A DNA stretch of 39,379 bases from DATDCY01 sp031406795 [NCBI: Candidatus Rokuibacteriota bacterium] (GCA_031406795.1 JANOHV010000226.1:1-39379), one strand, 5' to 3'. Shown: positions 1 to 8,776, counted from the first letter of the stretch. Translations and numbers: made by a program. Notes: generated by a model not told the origin, from the sequence alone.

Positions 1-106
1 GGCGCCACGACAGTCTCCCGCTTCGATCTGCGGCACCGTTTCCTCTCCGACAGTGGCCTTCTAGCCGCTCCCGTCACCAGACAGGACGACATGTCGACCA
101 TCACCG

Positions 107-135
107 TTTCTTTCCCCGACGGCGCCCACTATAAT
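107..135 (+). promoter_or_regulatory. Probable queA promoter
   Basis: A perfect TATAAT lies at 130-135, with a weak TTTCTT at 107-112 seventeen bases upstream. The -10 box and the following bases (TATAATCCGCC) recur before the helical-repeat gene at 30520 and the PilZ gene at 8530. The expected transcription start near 142 gives a leader of only about 14 bases before the chosen ATG. The distance was measured by eye and no start site is known. Confidence 0.5.
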
Positions 136-155
136 CCGCCGTCTTGAGAAGAACA

Positions 156-1205
156 ATGAGCGACCGACTGGACGCCTTCGACTTCGATCTGCCGCCGGGG
201 CTGATCGCTCAGGAACCGGTCCGGGTACGCGATGCCGCCCGGCTCCTGGTGCTTGATCGCGCCGCCACCGGGTGTCGCCACGCGCGGTTCTCGGGGCTTC
301 CAGGGTTGCTGCGAGCGGGCGATCTCCTCGTTCTGAACGACTCGGCCGTGCGCCAGGCGCGCCTGTTCGGGCGAAAGGCGGGGACCCACGGACGCGTGGA
401 GGCGCTGCTGCTGGCGCCCGAGGGCGGCGGCCGCTGGCGCTCGCTGGTGCGGGGCGCCGGCCGGCCGGGGACGATCGTGGAGTTCGCCGGCGGCGCGATC
501 CGGGCGACCATGGCCGGCGTCGACAGCAACGGGGAGGCGATTATCGAGTTCGAAGACCCCGAGGGCGGCGAGCGGGCGACCGCTGCCGCCGGTTATCCGC
601 CCCTGCCCCCGTACATCCGGCGCCGGGAGGATGAGGCGCGCCGCCGCCGCCGGAGCGACCGCGCCCGCTACCAGACCGTGTTTGCCCGGCGTCCCGCGTC
701 CGTCGCCGCGCCGACCGCCGGCCTGCATTTCACGGGGAGGCTCTTCGAGCGGCTCGCGCGCGCCGGGGTGCAAACGGCGTTCGTGACGCTCGATGTCGGC
801 CCCGGGACGTTCCGGCCCATTCGCAGCGACGACCTCGCCGAGCACCGGCTCGAGCCGGAGCACGCCGAGATTTCCCCGGAAACGAGCGCCGCGATTGCCG
901 CCGCCAGGGCGCGGGGTGGGCGCGTCGTGGCGGTTGGTACCACGGTCACCAGAACGCTCGAATCGTTCGCGGACGGCCATGGCGGCGTGACGGCGCAGCA
1001 CGCTCCGGCCGGGCTCTTCATTCGCCCCGGGCACCGGTTCCAGGTGGTCGATGCGCTGATCACCAACTTCCATCTCCCGAAATCCAGCTTGCTGGTGCTG
1101 GCGGCCGCGTTCGCCGGGCGGGAGCGGCTGCTCGCCGCGTACGCCGAGGCGGTCAGGATGAAGTACCGCTTCTATAGCTTCGGCGACGCCATGCTGATCG
1201 TGTAG
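156..1205 (+). CDS. queA: S-adenosylmethionine:tRNA ribosyltransferase-isomerase QueA
   Basis: QueA moves the ribosyl part of S-adenosylmethionine onto 7-aminomethyl-7-deazaguanine in tRNA, forming epoxyqueuosine in the cytoplasm. The 349-residue product matches the family from end to end: the N-terminal DFDLPPGLIAQEP, LVLNDSAVRQARLFG near residue 60, the PTAGLHFTG block near 190, LDVGPGTFRPI, and the C-terminal ITNFHLPKSSLLVL. I chose the ATG at 156, which has a GAGAAG element five bases upstream. An in-frame TTG at 144 would add four residues and sits eight bases after the TATAAT, so a leaderless TTG start is possible but less likely. tgt of the same pathway follows, separated by a dispersed repeat that begins at this gene's stop codon. 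Confidence 0.96.
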   Translation: MSDRLDAFDFDLPPGLIAQEPVRVRDAARLLVLDRAATGCRHARFSGLPGLLRAGDLLVLNDSAVRQARLFGRKAGTHGRVEALLLAPEGGGRWRSLVRGAGRPGTIVEFAGGAIRATMAGVDSNGEAIIEFEDPEGGERATAAAGYPPLPPYIRRREDEARRRRRSDRARYQTVFARRPASVAAPTAGLHFTGRLFERLARAGVQTAFVTLDVGPGTFRPIRSDDLAEHRLEPEHAEISPETSAAIAAARARGGRVVAVGTTVTRTLESFADGHGGVTAQHAPAGLFIRPGHRFQVVDALITNFHLPKSSLLVLAAAFAGRERLLAAYAEAVRMKYRFYSFGDAMLIV

Positions 1206-1329
1206 CAGACTGCCGAAAGGGCCGTCTGCGGTGCGGGAGGGGGTGAACCCCTCCCCTACGATCGCTCGATTTCGTTGTAGGGGCGGGGTTGATCCCCGCC
1301 CGGCATTCGAACCTGTTCGAGAAGTCTGC
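1205..1329 (-). repeat. MITE-like dispersed repeat, copy A (inverted)
   Basis: This is one of four related elements in the window (also 2915-3063, 7983-8138, 38444-38548). Its ends carry the inverted repeat GCAGACT (1205-1211 and 1323-1329). Inside are two hairpins with perfect 8-bp stems and 5-base loops: GGGAGGGG/CCCCTCCC at 1235-1255 and GGGCGGGG/CCCCGCCC at 1281-1301. It lies in the opposite orientation to the other copies. The stop codon TAG of queA (1203-1205) abuts its end. No protein is encoded, so any mobility would need a transposase acting in trans. Confidence 0.75.
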
Positions 1330-1341
1330 CCAGCACAATTC

Positions 1342-2490
<1,149 letters not shown>

Positions 2491-2518
2491 AGGCTGGAAC
2501 GGGAACAAAGGAGAGACC

Positions 2519-2869
2519 ATGTCGACATCGTTTCTGAGCACCGCGACGGCCTACGCTCAGGCGGCGGGCGCGCCGCAGCAGCCGACCGGAATTCTGGGGT
2601 TCCTGCTCGGGCCCTTCGGGATGATGATCATCATCTTCGGCATCATCTACATGCTGATCATGCGTCCGCAGCAGAAGAAGCAGAAGCAGTTGGCGGAGAT
2701 GCTCCGCAACCTGCAGAAGGGCGACAAGGTCGTGACGCAATCCGGGATCTATGGCACGATCGCCCAGCTCGACGAGAAGATCATCGTGCTCCAGGTCGCC
2801 GACAAGGTGCAGTTGAAGATCGCCCGCTGGTCGGTGGCGGACAAGGTGACCGAAGACCTCGGGGCGTAG
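2519..2869 (+). CDS. yajC: Sec translocon accessory subunit YajC
   Basis: YajC is a small single-pass membrane protein that joins SecD and SecF in the Sec accessory complex. The 116-residue product has an alanine-rich N-terminus, one transmembrane segment at about residues 26-48 (LLGPFGMMIIIFGIIYMLI), the family signature MRPQQKKQKQ directly after it, and a small cytoplasmic domain with LQKGDKVVTQSGIYGTI. A good ribosome-binding site (AAAGGAGAG) precedes the ATG. A 207-base gap holding a dispersed repeat separates it from secD, so the usual tight yajC-secD coupling is broken here. Confidence 0.95.
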   Translation: MSTSFLSTATAYAQAAGAPQQPTGILGFLLGPFGMMIIIFGIIYMLIMRPQQKKQKQLAEMLRNLQKGDKVVTQSGIYGTIAQLDEKIIVLQVADKVQLKIARWSVADKVTEDLGA

Positions 2870-2914
2870 CCAGTCCCGCAATTTTCACCAGGAGTTTGGT
2901 TAAAACGAACATGG

Positions 2915-3063
2915 GCAGGCAGCTCAAAAAGGTCCAGGTGCAAGGCGCGCGACGAGGATGTTTCGGGCGGGGATCAACCCCGCCCCTACGCCCGGACCGT
3001 GCGTGCGCAGGGGAGGGGTTCAGCCCCTCCTCAGCGGCACAGGGGCCTTTTTCAGCTGCCTGC
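2915..3063 (+). repeat. MITE-like dispersed repeat, copy B, between yajC and secD
   Basis: This is the best-preserved copy. Its left end GCAGGCAGCTCAAAAAGG (from 2915) and the reverse complement of its right end GCAGGCAGCTGAAAAAGG (3063 inward) differ at one position, a clear terminal inverted repeat. Two hairpins lie inside: GGGCGGGG/CCCCGCCC at 2965-2985 and GGAGGGG/CCCCTCC at 3012-3030. No clear target-site duplication is visible. The secD ribosome-binding site begins just after the right end. Confidence 0.8.
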
Positions 3064-3076
3064 TAACGGAGGGGGA

Positions 3077-4666
3077 ATGCCGAAGGCGTTGAGAGTGCGG
3101 TTTTGGATCATCGTGTCCACGCTGGCCGTCGGGGCGCTCTGCCTCGTGCCGACCTTGGCGGGGGAGATGCCGCCCTGGTGGAACAAACTCGTGCCGGTGC
3201 AGAAGCTGCACCTCGGTCTTGACCTCAAGGGCGGCGTGCACCTCGTCCTTGGCGTCCAGGTCGACAAGGCCGTGGAGAACGCCACCGAGCGCATCGCCAA
3301 CGAACTGCGCGACACCTTGAGGCGCAAGCGCCTCGGGGTCGGCACGGTGCGGCGTGAAGGGCTCACGACGGTGGTGCTCGTACCGTCCCCGGACTCCCCG
3401 CTCGAGAAGGTCCGCGCCGAGATCGCGGAGTATCCGACTTTCCAGATCGAGAAGGACGCCGCCGGCGAGATCCGCATGCAGATGCGCGCCACCGAGGCCG
3501 AGCGGATCCGCCAGTACGCGGTCGACCAGGGCCTGGAGACCATTCGCAACCGCATCGACCAGTTCGGCGTCGCCGAGACCACGGTCGTGAAGCAGGGGAC
3601 CAACCGCATCCTCGTGGAACTGCCCGGGGTCGGCGACCAGGCCCGCGCGCGCCAGCTCATCGGCAAGACCGCGCTGCTGGAGTTCAAGCTCATTGACGAG
3701 GCCAACAGCCTCGAGGAGGCGCTCAAGGGGACCGTGCCCCCGGGCAGCCAGGTGCTGTACCAGCAGGAAACCGACCCGGCCACCGGCGTGTCGAGCAAGC
3801 AGCCGTACCTGGTGCAGAAGCGGGTGATTCTCACCGGCGGCGACCTCAACGACGCCCAGGTCGATCTCTCCGGCTCTTCCGGCAAGGGCCCGGCCGTCTC
3901 GATGAACTTCAACAACCGCGGCGGGCGGACCTTCGCGCTGGTCACCGAGGAGAACGTCGGCAAGCGCCTGGCGATCGTCCTCGACGACAACGTCTACTCG
4001 GCGCCGGTGATCCAGGAGAAGATCACCGGCGGGCGCGCCCAGATCAGCGGGCGGTTCACGGTCGAGGAGGCCACCGATCTGGCGATCGTACTGCGCGCGG
4101 GCAGCCTGCCCGCGCCGGTCGAGATCCTCGAGGAGCGCTCGGTGGGCCCGTCGCTCGGCTCCGATCTGGTGAAGAAGGGCGTCCTCGCGACGCTCGCGGC
4201 GACGCTGGTGGTGCTGGTCTTCATGGGGGTGTACTACGCGCTCTCCGGGCTGGTCGCCAACCTCGCGCTCGTGATGAATCTCTTCCTGCTGCTCGCCGTC
4301 ATGGCCGCGTTCGGCGCCTCGCTGACGCTGCCGGGCATCGCCGGCATCGTGCTGACGCTCGGCATGGCGGTGGACGCGAACGTGTTGATCTTCGAGCGCA
4401 TCCGCGAGGAGCTGCGCGCCGGCCGCGCGATCAAGGCCGCCGTCGAGAACGGCTACAACCGCGCGTTCGTGACGATCCTCGACTCCAACGTCACGACGGT
4501 GCTCACCGCCGTCGTGCTGCTGGTCTTCGGCAGCGGCCCGGTCAAGGGCTTCGCCGTCACGCTGAGTATCGGTCTCATCGTGAGCATGTTCACCGCGGTG
4601 GTCGTTACGCGGTGGATCTACGACTATGTTCTCATGACGCGCCCCGTCGCGCGGCTCAGCATCTAG
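3077..4666 (+). CDS. secD: Protein translocase subunit SecD
   Basis: SecD works with SecF in the inner membrane, using the proton gradient to finish translocation of Sec substrates. The 529-residue product has an N-terminal transmembrane helix (about residues 8-25), the LHLGLDLKGGVHLVL motif at the start of the periplasmic P1 region, the NRIDQFGVAE block, and five closely spaced membrane helices from about residue 370. The conserved GMAVDANVLIFERIREEL lies in this membrane part. I chose the ATG at 3077 because GGAGGGGG lies just upstream and the protein then starts as the family does. An upstream in-frame extension runs through the repeat and is rejected. secF follows 24 bases later. Confidence 0.96.
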   Translation: MPKALRVRFWIIVSTLAVGALCLVPTLAGEMPPWWNKLVPVQKLHLGLDLKGGVHLVLGVQVDKAVENATERIANELRDTLRRKRLGVGTVRREGLTTVVLVPSPDSPLEKVRAEIAEYPTFQIEKDAAGEIRMQMRATEAERIRQYAVDQGLETIRNRIDQFGVAETTVVKQGTNRILVELPGVGDQARARQLIGKTALLEFKLIDEANSLEEALKGTVPPGSQVLYQQETDPATGVSSKQPYLVQKRVILTGGDLNDAQVDLSGSSGKGPAVSMNFNNRGGRTFALVTEENVGKRLAIVLDDNVYSAPVIQEKITGGRAQISGRFTVEEATDLAIVLRAGSLPAPVEILEERSVGPSLGSDLVKKGVLATLAATLVVLVFMGVYYALSGLVANLALVMNLFLLLAVMAAFGASLTLPGIAGIVLTLGMAVDANVLIFERIREELRAGRAIKAAVENGYNRAFVTILDSNVTTVLTAVVLLVFGSGPVKGFAVTLSIGLIVSMFTAVVVTRWIYDYVLMTRPVARLSI

Positions 4667-4690
4667 CGCAGGCGGGGAGGGAGACCGAGC

Positions 4691-5596
4691 ATGTTCCAGA
4701 TCATCCGGCACGACACGAACTACCCGTTCACCCGGCTCATGAAGCCGGCCCTGTTTCTTTCCGGCTTCCTGATCCTGCTCTCGCTCGGCACGTTCGTGAT
4801 GCGCGGCGGGCTCAACTACGGCATCGACTTCGTCGGCGGCACGATCGTCGAGCTCAAGTTCCAGGCGCCGGTCGACATCGCCGCGGTGCGCTCGGTGCTC
4901 GGCCCGGCGGGCCTCGGCGGCGCCGAGATCAAGCACTTCGGCAGCGACAGCGAGGTGCTGATCTCGACCGAACAGAGTTCGACGAGCGTCGACGGCGTCG
5001 AGAAGACCATCCGCGGCGCGCTCGACACACGCTGGAGCGGGCAGTACGCCGTGCAGCGCCTCGAGATGGTCGGCCCGAAGATCGGCGCCGACCTGCGCAG
5101 CAAGGCGCTCTGGTCGCTCGTGGCCTCCTGGGCGCTGATGCTCGCCTACGTCACCTGGCGCTTCGAGTTCAAATTCGCGGTCGGCGGCATCCTCGCGCTC
5201 GTGCACGACGTCATCATCTCGGTCGGGCTGTTCACGCTGCTCGGCCGCACCTTCAGCCTGACGGTGCTCGCCGCGGTGCTGACCATCGTCGGCTACTCGA
5301 TCAACGACACTATCGTCATCTATGACCGGATCCGCGAACTGCTCAAACGCGAGGGCAACCGCCCGTTCCGGGAGATCATCGACCTCGCGGTCAACCAGAC
5401 GCTCAGCCGCAGCATCCTGACTTCGCTGACGGTGTTCTTCGTGCTGATGGTGCTGTACCTCTTCGGCGGGGCGATCATCAGCGACTTCTCGCTGATCCTG
5501 CTGATCGGCGTGATCGTCGGCAGCTACTCGACGATCTTCATCGCGGCCCCGATCATCCTGGTCTGGGAAGGTAAAGGGATCCGGCTCCGCAAGTAG
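4691..5596 (+). CDS. secF: Protein translocase subunit SecF
   Basis: SecF pairs with SecD in the inner membrane. The 301-residue product has the N-terminal membrane helix (about residues 19-36), the GIDFVGGTIVELKF motif of the periplasmic start, and five further helices from about residue 137. VLAAVLTIVGYSINDTIVIY, with the conserved Asp of the proton path, and YDRIRELLKRE are clear family blocks. It has a GGGAGGGAG ribosome-binding site and sits 24 bases after secD and 21 before a TonB-like gene, so the three are probably cotranscribed. Confidence 0.96.
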   Translation: MFQIIRHDTNYPFTRLMKPALFLSGFLILLSLGTFVMRGGLNYGIDFVGGTIVELKFQAPVDIAAVRSVLGPAGLGGAEIKHFGSDSEVLISTEQSSTSVDGVEKTIRGALDTRWSGQYAVQRLEMVGPKIGADLRSKALWSLVASWALMLAYVTWRFEFKFAVGGILALVHDVIISVGLFTLLGRTFSLTVLAAVLTIVGYSINDTIVIYDRIRELLKREGNRPFREIIDLAVNQTLSRSILTSLTVFFVLMVLYLFGGAIISDFSLILLIGVIVGSYSTIFIAAPIILVWEGKGIRLRK

Positions 5597-5617
5597 GCGG
5601 GCCGCGGGACGGAGGCG

Positions 5618-6166
5618 ATGAGCGCAAGAGTGGCGCTCGGCGCGCCCCTGGTCCTGTCCCTCGTCGGGCATGCCGCGGTGCTCGGCGTGCTGGCCGGCGT
5701 CGGACTCGCGGGGGGCGGGGCGGCGCCGCCGGCCGCCGGGCGGGTGATCCCGGTGAAGCGCGCGGTCGATCCTCCGGCGGCGTCGGCCGCGTTGCGCCTG
5801 CGGGTGGAATTCGGCGAGCCCGCAGCCGAAGCCCCCCGCGTCGGGTCCGACGGGGAGGCGATCGCCCTCGACTCCGCGGACCCGCGCTACCGCCCGTATC
5901 TCAGCAGCCTGAAGCGGCGCATCTGGGAGCGCTGGAGCGCGCCGCTGCTGCCGGGCGGCACGGTGGCGCAGGGCGCCCTGGTGGTCGAGTTCACCCTCAC
6001 GCGCAGCGGCCGGCTCACCGGGTCGAGCGTTCGCGAAACATCCGGAACGCCGGCGCTCGACCGGGCCGCGCTCGACGCCGTGGCGCGCGCCGTCCCGTTC
6101 AATCCGCTGCCGGCCTCGATCGCCGGCGCTTCGATGCGCGTGCGCGCCCGCTTCATCTATGATTAG
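5618..6166 (+). CDS. TonB-like protein (TonB C-terminal domain)
   Basis: The 182-residue product has an N-terminal membrane anchor (about residues 8-31), a short Pro/Ala linker, and a C-terminal TonB domain from about residue 88: YLSSLKRRIWERW, a VEFTLTRSGRL strand, and SGTPALDRAALDAVARA. Such proteins couple the proton gradient to outer-membrane receptors or act as envelope linkers. No ExbB/ExbD genes and no TonB-dependent receptor lie in the window, and the linker is far shorter than in E. coli TonB, so a classical transport role is not shown. It begins 21 bases after secF with GGAGG just upstream of the ATG. Confidence 0.8.
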   Translation: MSARVALGAPLVLSLVGHAAVLGVLAGVGLAGGGAAPPAAGRVIPVKRAVDPPAASAALRLRVEFGEPAAEAPRVGSDGEAIALDSADPRYRPYLSSLKRRIWERWSAPLLPGGTVAQGALVVEFTLTRSGRLTGSSVRETSGTPALDRAALDAVARAVPFNPLPASIAGASMRVRARFIYD

Positions 6167-6233
6167 CCCGGGCGGTGCGTGCGATCACGCCGTCCACGAC
6201 TTCCGCGGTGTGCGGGAGGACGGGGGAACGGGC

Positions 6234-7001
6234 ATGCTGGACAAGGTCGCGATCGTGCTCGTCGAGCCGCGGGAACCGGGGAACATCGGCGCCGCGGCGC
6301 GGGCGATGGCGAACATGGGCCTCTCGCGCCTCGTGCTCGTGCGCCCGCCGGACCATCGCGTCGCGGACGCCTTCCGGATGGCGCTGGCGGCCCGTCCGAT
6401 TCTCGAGTCCGCCCTGGTGGTCGACGACCTCGCGCAGGCGCTCGCCGGCTTCGGCTTCGTCGCCGGCACGACGCGCCGGCCGGGTGCGGGGCGTCGCGGG
6501 CGCGTCACGCCCCGGCAGCTCGCCGTGGAGCTGCCGGCCGTGGCGGTCGAGAATGACGTGGCGATCCTCTTCGGCCGTGAGGACAGCGGCCTGACCAATG
6601 AGGAACTCCAGTACTGCCAGCGGCTGGTGACGATCCCATCGAGCGAAGGCTTCGGATCGCTCAACCTCGCGCAGTCGGTGCTGACGATCGCTTACGAGAT
6701 CTTCCTCGCCGACGCTGCCGCCGGTTCGCGGGGGGCGGGTGCGGCGGCCCGGCGCGCTCCGACCGCCGAACTCGAGGGATTGTACGCGCAGATGCAGCGA
6801 GCGCTGCTGGACATCGGCTACCTGGATCCGGCGAACCCGGCGCACATGATGCGGGTCTTCCGGCGTCTGTTCGGGCGCGCCGGGCCGGACGCACGCGAAG
6901 TCAAGGCGCTGCGGGGGATCTTCCGCCAGGTCGACTGGTACGTCGGACGTCGGGGAAAGCGCCCCGCGCCCGCGGGTGAACCCGACGGCCTTCCCGATTG
7001 A
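6234..7001 (+). CDS. trmJ: tRNA (Cm32/Um32) 2'-O-methyltransferase TrmJ family
   Basis: TrmJ enzymes methylate the ribose of tRNA position 32 using S-adenosylmethionine. The 255-residue product shows the knotted SPOUT fold motifs in order: LVEPREPGNIGAAARAMANM near residue 9, ILFGREDSGLTNEEL near 114, and FGSLNLAQSV near 142. A C-terminal helical extension (LEGLYAQMQRALLDIGYLDP) is typical of TrmJ. I chose the ATG at 6234, where GGGAGGACGGGGG precedes it and homology begins at once. An ATG at 6159 overlapping the TonB-like stop would add 25 unrelated residues. Position-32 specificity is inferred from family membership. Confidence 0.88.
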   Translation: MLDKVAIVLVEPREPGNIGAAARAMANMGLSRLVLVRPPDHRVADAFRMALAARPILESALVVDDLAQALAGFGFVAGTTRRPGAGRRGRVTPRQLAVELPAVAVENDVAILFGREDSGLTNEELQYCQRLVTIPSSEGFGSLNLAQSVLTIAYEIFLADAAAGSRGAGAAARRAPTAELEGLYAQMQRALLDIGYLDPANPAHMMRVFRRLFGRAGPDAREVKALRGIFRQVDWYVGRRGKRPAPAGEPDGLPD

Positions 7002-7027
7002 CACGGTGCCCGGGCCGTCGCTAGACT
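6998..7027 (+). promoter_or_regulatory. Promoter of the thioredoxin-fold/TPR gene
   Basis: TTGACA at 6998-7003 and TAGACT at 7022-7027 are separated by 18 bases. The -35 box overlaps the trmJ stop codon. This gives a leader of about 30 bases containing AAGGAGAGG (7044-7052) before the ATG at 7064. Confidence 0.55.
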
Positions 7028-7063
7028 CGCTCGCTGTGTTCCCAAGGAGAGGATGAAGACGAC

Positions 7064-7957
7064 ATGAGAAACCCCGTCCGCCGCCTGGTTCTGCCGACGC
7101 TGCTGGCGATCGCGCTGCTCCCCGCCGCGCTCCTCGCGGCGGATCCCGGCGATCTGGTCGTCTTCTTCAAGACGCAGGACCTCCAGGGGCAGCCCGTCTC
7201 GCTCGGCGACCTCGTCGCGCGCCGCCGCGTCGCAGTCTTCTTCTGGGACTGGCGGCGAGCGACTTCTGCGCGCGCGATGCAGGCCGTCGATCGGCTGCAG
7301 GGTCTTTATCGGCAGCAGGGCTTCGAGGTTGTTGCCGTCGAAGGGGAGGGCAGCACGGTGGAGGAGGTTCGCGAACGCGTCGAGAAGCTCCGGGCCATCG
7401 GCAGCGCGCAGCGGTACACCATCGTGCCCGACCCCGGGGGGCGCATCGCCCGCCAGTTCCGCGTCGAGAGCACGCCCCATATCTTCCTGCTCGACGGGGC
7501 CGGGAGAGTCTCTTTCCATCTCGACGGCTTCCGGGCGGACGACGAGCCGGTGCTCGAAGCGCGGATCAAGGAGGGTCTGGGCATCGCTGCGCCGCTCCCG
7601 CCGCGGGCGCCGGCGGTTGCCGCGCCGCGGCAGGCGCAGCAGGTCGCGGCCGCGCCGGAGCCGCCCCGCGAGAGGGCGCCGGCTGCGGACCCGACGGCCG
7701 CTCTGCTGGAGAAATACCGCTACTTCGGCAATTTCCACCTCAATCGGGAGGAGCCGGCGAAGGCCGAGGAGTATTTCCGCAAGCTTGTCGCGCTGGCGCC
7801 GAACGACACGCCGGCCTGGCTGCACATCGGCGAGGCCTGCGCGCGGCAGCGCCGCTACGATCAGGCGCGCGAAGCTTGGGAGCAGGCCCTGCGCATCGAG
7901 CCGGGCAACCGGGAGGCCGACGCCAACATCCGCCGCCTGATCCGCGGCGAGTATTAA
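7064..7957 (+). CDS. Exported thioredoxin-fold protein without active-site cysteines, with C-terminal TPRs
   Basis: The 297-residue product starts with a signal peptide (about residues 1-26, cleavage near LLAADPG). Residues about 30-175 resemble the AhpC/TSA-TlpA thioredoxin fold: FFWDWRRATSA where WCxxC is expected, a conserved cis-proline region (VESTPHIFLLDGAGRV), and a closing LDGF strand. The only cysteine is in the TPR part (GEACARQ), so disulfide chemistry is not possible. A Pro/Ala-rich linker (about 178-213) leads to two TPR units (about 220-290) typical of protein binding. A periplasmic scaffold or chaperone-like role is plausible but not shown. A dispersed repeat follows the gene, and the next gene converges on it. 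Confidence 0.75.
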   Translation: MRNPVRRLVLPTLLAIALLPAALLAADPGDLVVFFKTQDLQGQPVSLGDLVARRRVAVFFWDWRRATSARAMQAVDRLQGLYRQQGFEVVAVEGEGSTVEEVRERVEKLRAIGSAQRYTIVPDPGGRIARQFRVESTPHIFLLDGAGRVSFHLDGFRADDEPVLEARIKEGLGIAAPLPPRAPAVAAPRQAQQVAAAPEPPRERAPAADPTAALLEKYRYFGNFHLNREEPAKAEEYFRKLVALAPNDTPAWLHIGEACARQRRYDQAREAWEQALRIEPGNREADANIRRLIRGEY

Positions 7958-7982
7958 CGAAGATCTTCGCTACCCGATTGGA

Positions 7983-8138
7983 CGGACAGCTCAAAAGGGT
8001 CCATATGCAAGGCGCGCGACTAGGTTGTTTGGGCGGGGATCAACCCCGCCCCTACGTCCGGACCATACGCACGTAGGGGAGGGGTTCACCCCCTCCCGTG
8101 CCGGAGATGGGCTGTTTTCAGCGGCCGGCGGCCTGTCA
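7983..8138 (+). repeat. MITE-like dispersed repeat, copy C
   Basis: It is colinear with copy B over most of its length, including GCAAGGCGCGCGAC, the GGGCGGGG/CCCCGCCC hairpin (8031-8051) and the GGGAGGGG/CCCCTCCC hairpin (8077-8097). The ends are more diverged: left GGACAGCTCAAAAGGG, right CCTGTCA. The left border is approximate. The stop codon of the minus-strand PilZ gene (8136-8138) is made by the right-end CCTGTCA. It sits between two convergent genes and could work as a bidirectional terminator. Confidence 0.7.
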
Positions 8139-8516
8139 CGCGGGGGCGATGCGGTATTCCTGCTGGAGGTAGGCGCCGAGCAGCGCGTCGCGGTCGTCTT
8201 CGGAGATCTCGGTGAACTGCACTCCGTTGCGCCAGGGGCCGTCGTCCTGGCGGTCGACATAAACCACGACCCCCGCGGTCTTGATCGTCCGCTCCCCGAG
8301 AATGATTTCCAGCCGCAGGGTTTCGCCGTGGTCGAGGGGCTGCTCGGATTCGAACATCAACCCGCCGAGGCCCAGGGTCCGGGTGCGCGAAAACTGCGGG
8401 GCGAACTCGCCGCCTTCCGGCGGCTGGCGCCGGTAGGCGACGACATATTCGGCCGCCATGCGCGGATACCGCCGCACGGGGGCCTGTCCCGGGGTCTGCC
8501 GCGATTGATCATCCAT
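8136..8516 (-). CDS. PilZ-domain protein with an atypical second c-di-GMP motif
   Basis: The 126-residue product is a single PilZ domain. The first c-di-GMP motif RxxxR is present (Arg15-Arg19, RRYPR). The second, normally [D/N]xSxxG, reads T47-L-G49-L-G-G52, so the Asp/Asn and Ser are replaced. The rest (GGLMFESEQPL, GETLRLEI, GVVVYVDRQ, NGVQFTEI) follows the PilZ beta-barrel. It may bind c-di-GMP weakly, differently or not at all. It is the only PilZ gene in a window that also encodes a diguanylate cyclase. A TATAAT lies eight bases before the ATG and there is no ribosome-binding site, suggesting a leaderless message. Confidence 0.85.
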   Translation of the reverse strand: MDDQSRQTPGQAPVRRYPRMAAEYVVAYRRQPPEGGEFAPQFSRTRTLGLGGLMFESEQPLDHGETLRLEIILGERTIKTAGVVVYVDRQDDGPWRNGVQFTEISEDDRDALLGAYLQQEYRIAPA

Positions 8517-8524
8517 GCGGGCGG

Positions 8525-8553
8525 ATTATAGACCCCGGAACCGCGCGACACAA
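8525..8553 (-). promoter_or_regulatory. Promoter of the PilZ gene (leaderless type)
   Basis: On the minus strand TTGTGT (8548-8553) and a perfect TATAAT (8525-8530) are 17 bases apart. Only eight bases lie between the -10 box and the ATG at 8516, so transcription should start within about two bases of it. The sequence TATAATCCGCC is shared with the queA promoter and the promoter at 30520. Confidence 0.6.
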
Positions 8554-8576
8554 CTCTCCCGGCGCAGTTCTCCAAA

Positions 8577-8597
8577 ATCCGCGCGTGACGCGCGGAT
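8577..8597. repeat. Palindrome with TCCGCGCG/CGCGCGGA arms, copy 1
   Basis: This is a perfect inverted repeat with 9-bp arms and the loop TGA. The same eight-base arms occur at 8753-8776, 14679-14700 and 14824-14843. It lies in the 286-base gap between the PilZ and malic enzyme genes. Confidence 0.65.
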
Positions 8598-8752
8598 CAG
8601 GAGAGTCAGGCTAGTCGCCTGGTCCGGTTTATCCAAGTCGATGCTCATATCTGATCGCAATGGATGCTTCAAGCGATGCTTGAGCTCTGCCACACCCTGC
8701 CTCCAGCAAGAAATCCTGCTTTTTCGGCGATTGAAATGCCTCCTCTGCTGCT

Positions 8753-8776
8753 GGATCCGCGCGTGCGCGCGGATCC
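8753..8776. repeat. Palindrome with TCCGCGCG/CGCGCGGA arms, copy 2
   Basis: This is a perfect inverted repeat with 11-bp arms (GGATCCGCGCG) and a two-base loop, 26 bases beyond the malic enzyme stop codon on the minus strand. It could help end transcription, but no T-run follows it, so it is not a standard intrinsic terminator. Between it and copy 1 I see no coding sequence, only a smaller inverted repeat TCAAGC/GCTTGA. Confidence 0.6.

Noticed and set aside
1-147. An open frame running from the window start to a TGA at 145-147, possibly the end of an upstream plus-strand gene.
   Set aside because: The translated 48 residues resemble nothing I recognise, and the stretch contains the TATAAT of the queA promoter. 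Without upstream sequence it cannot be supported.
1205-1329. A simple intrinsic terminator of queA.
   Set aside because: The hairpins are far from any T-run, and the same arrangement with terminal inverted repeats recurs at three other sites, including inside an operon, so a dispersed element explains it better. A terminator side effect is still possible.
3020-5671. A very long minus-strand open frame opposite secD and secF, and a similar one opposite ppdK (35931-38486).
   Set aside because: They mirror strongly conserved genes, consist of Arg/His/Asp/Ala-rich low-complexity sequence, and arise because high GC content removes stop codons on the opposite strand.
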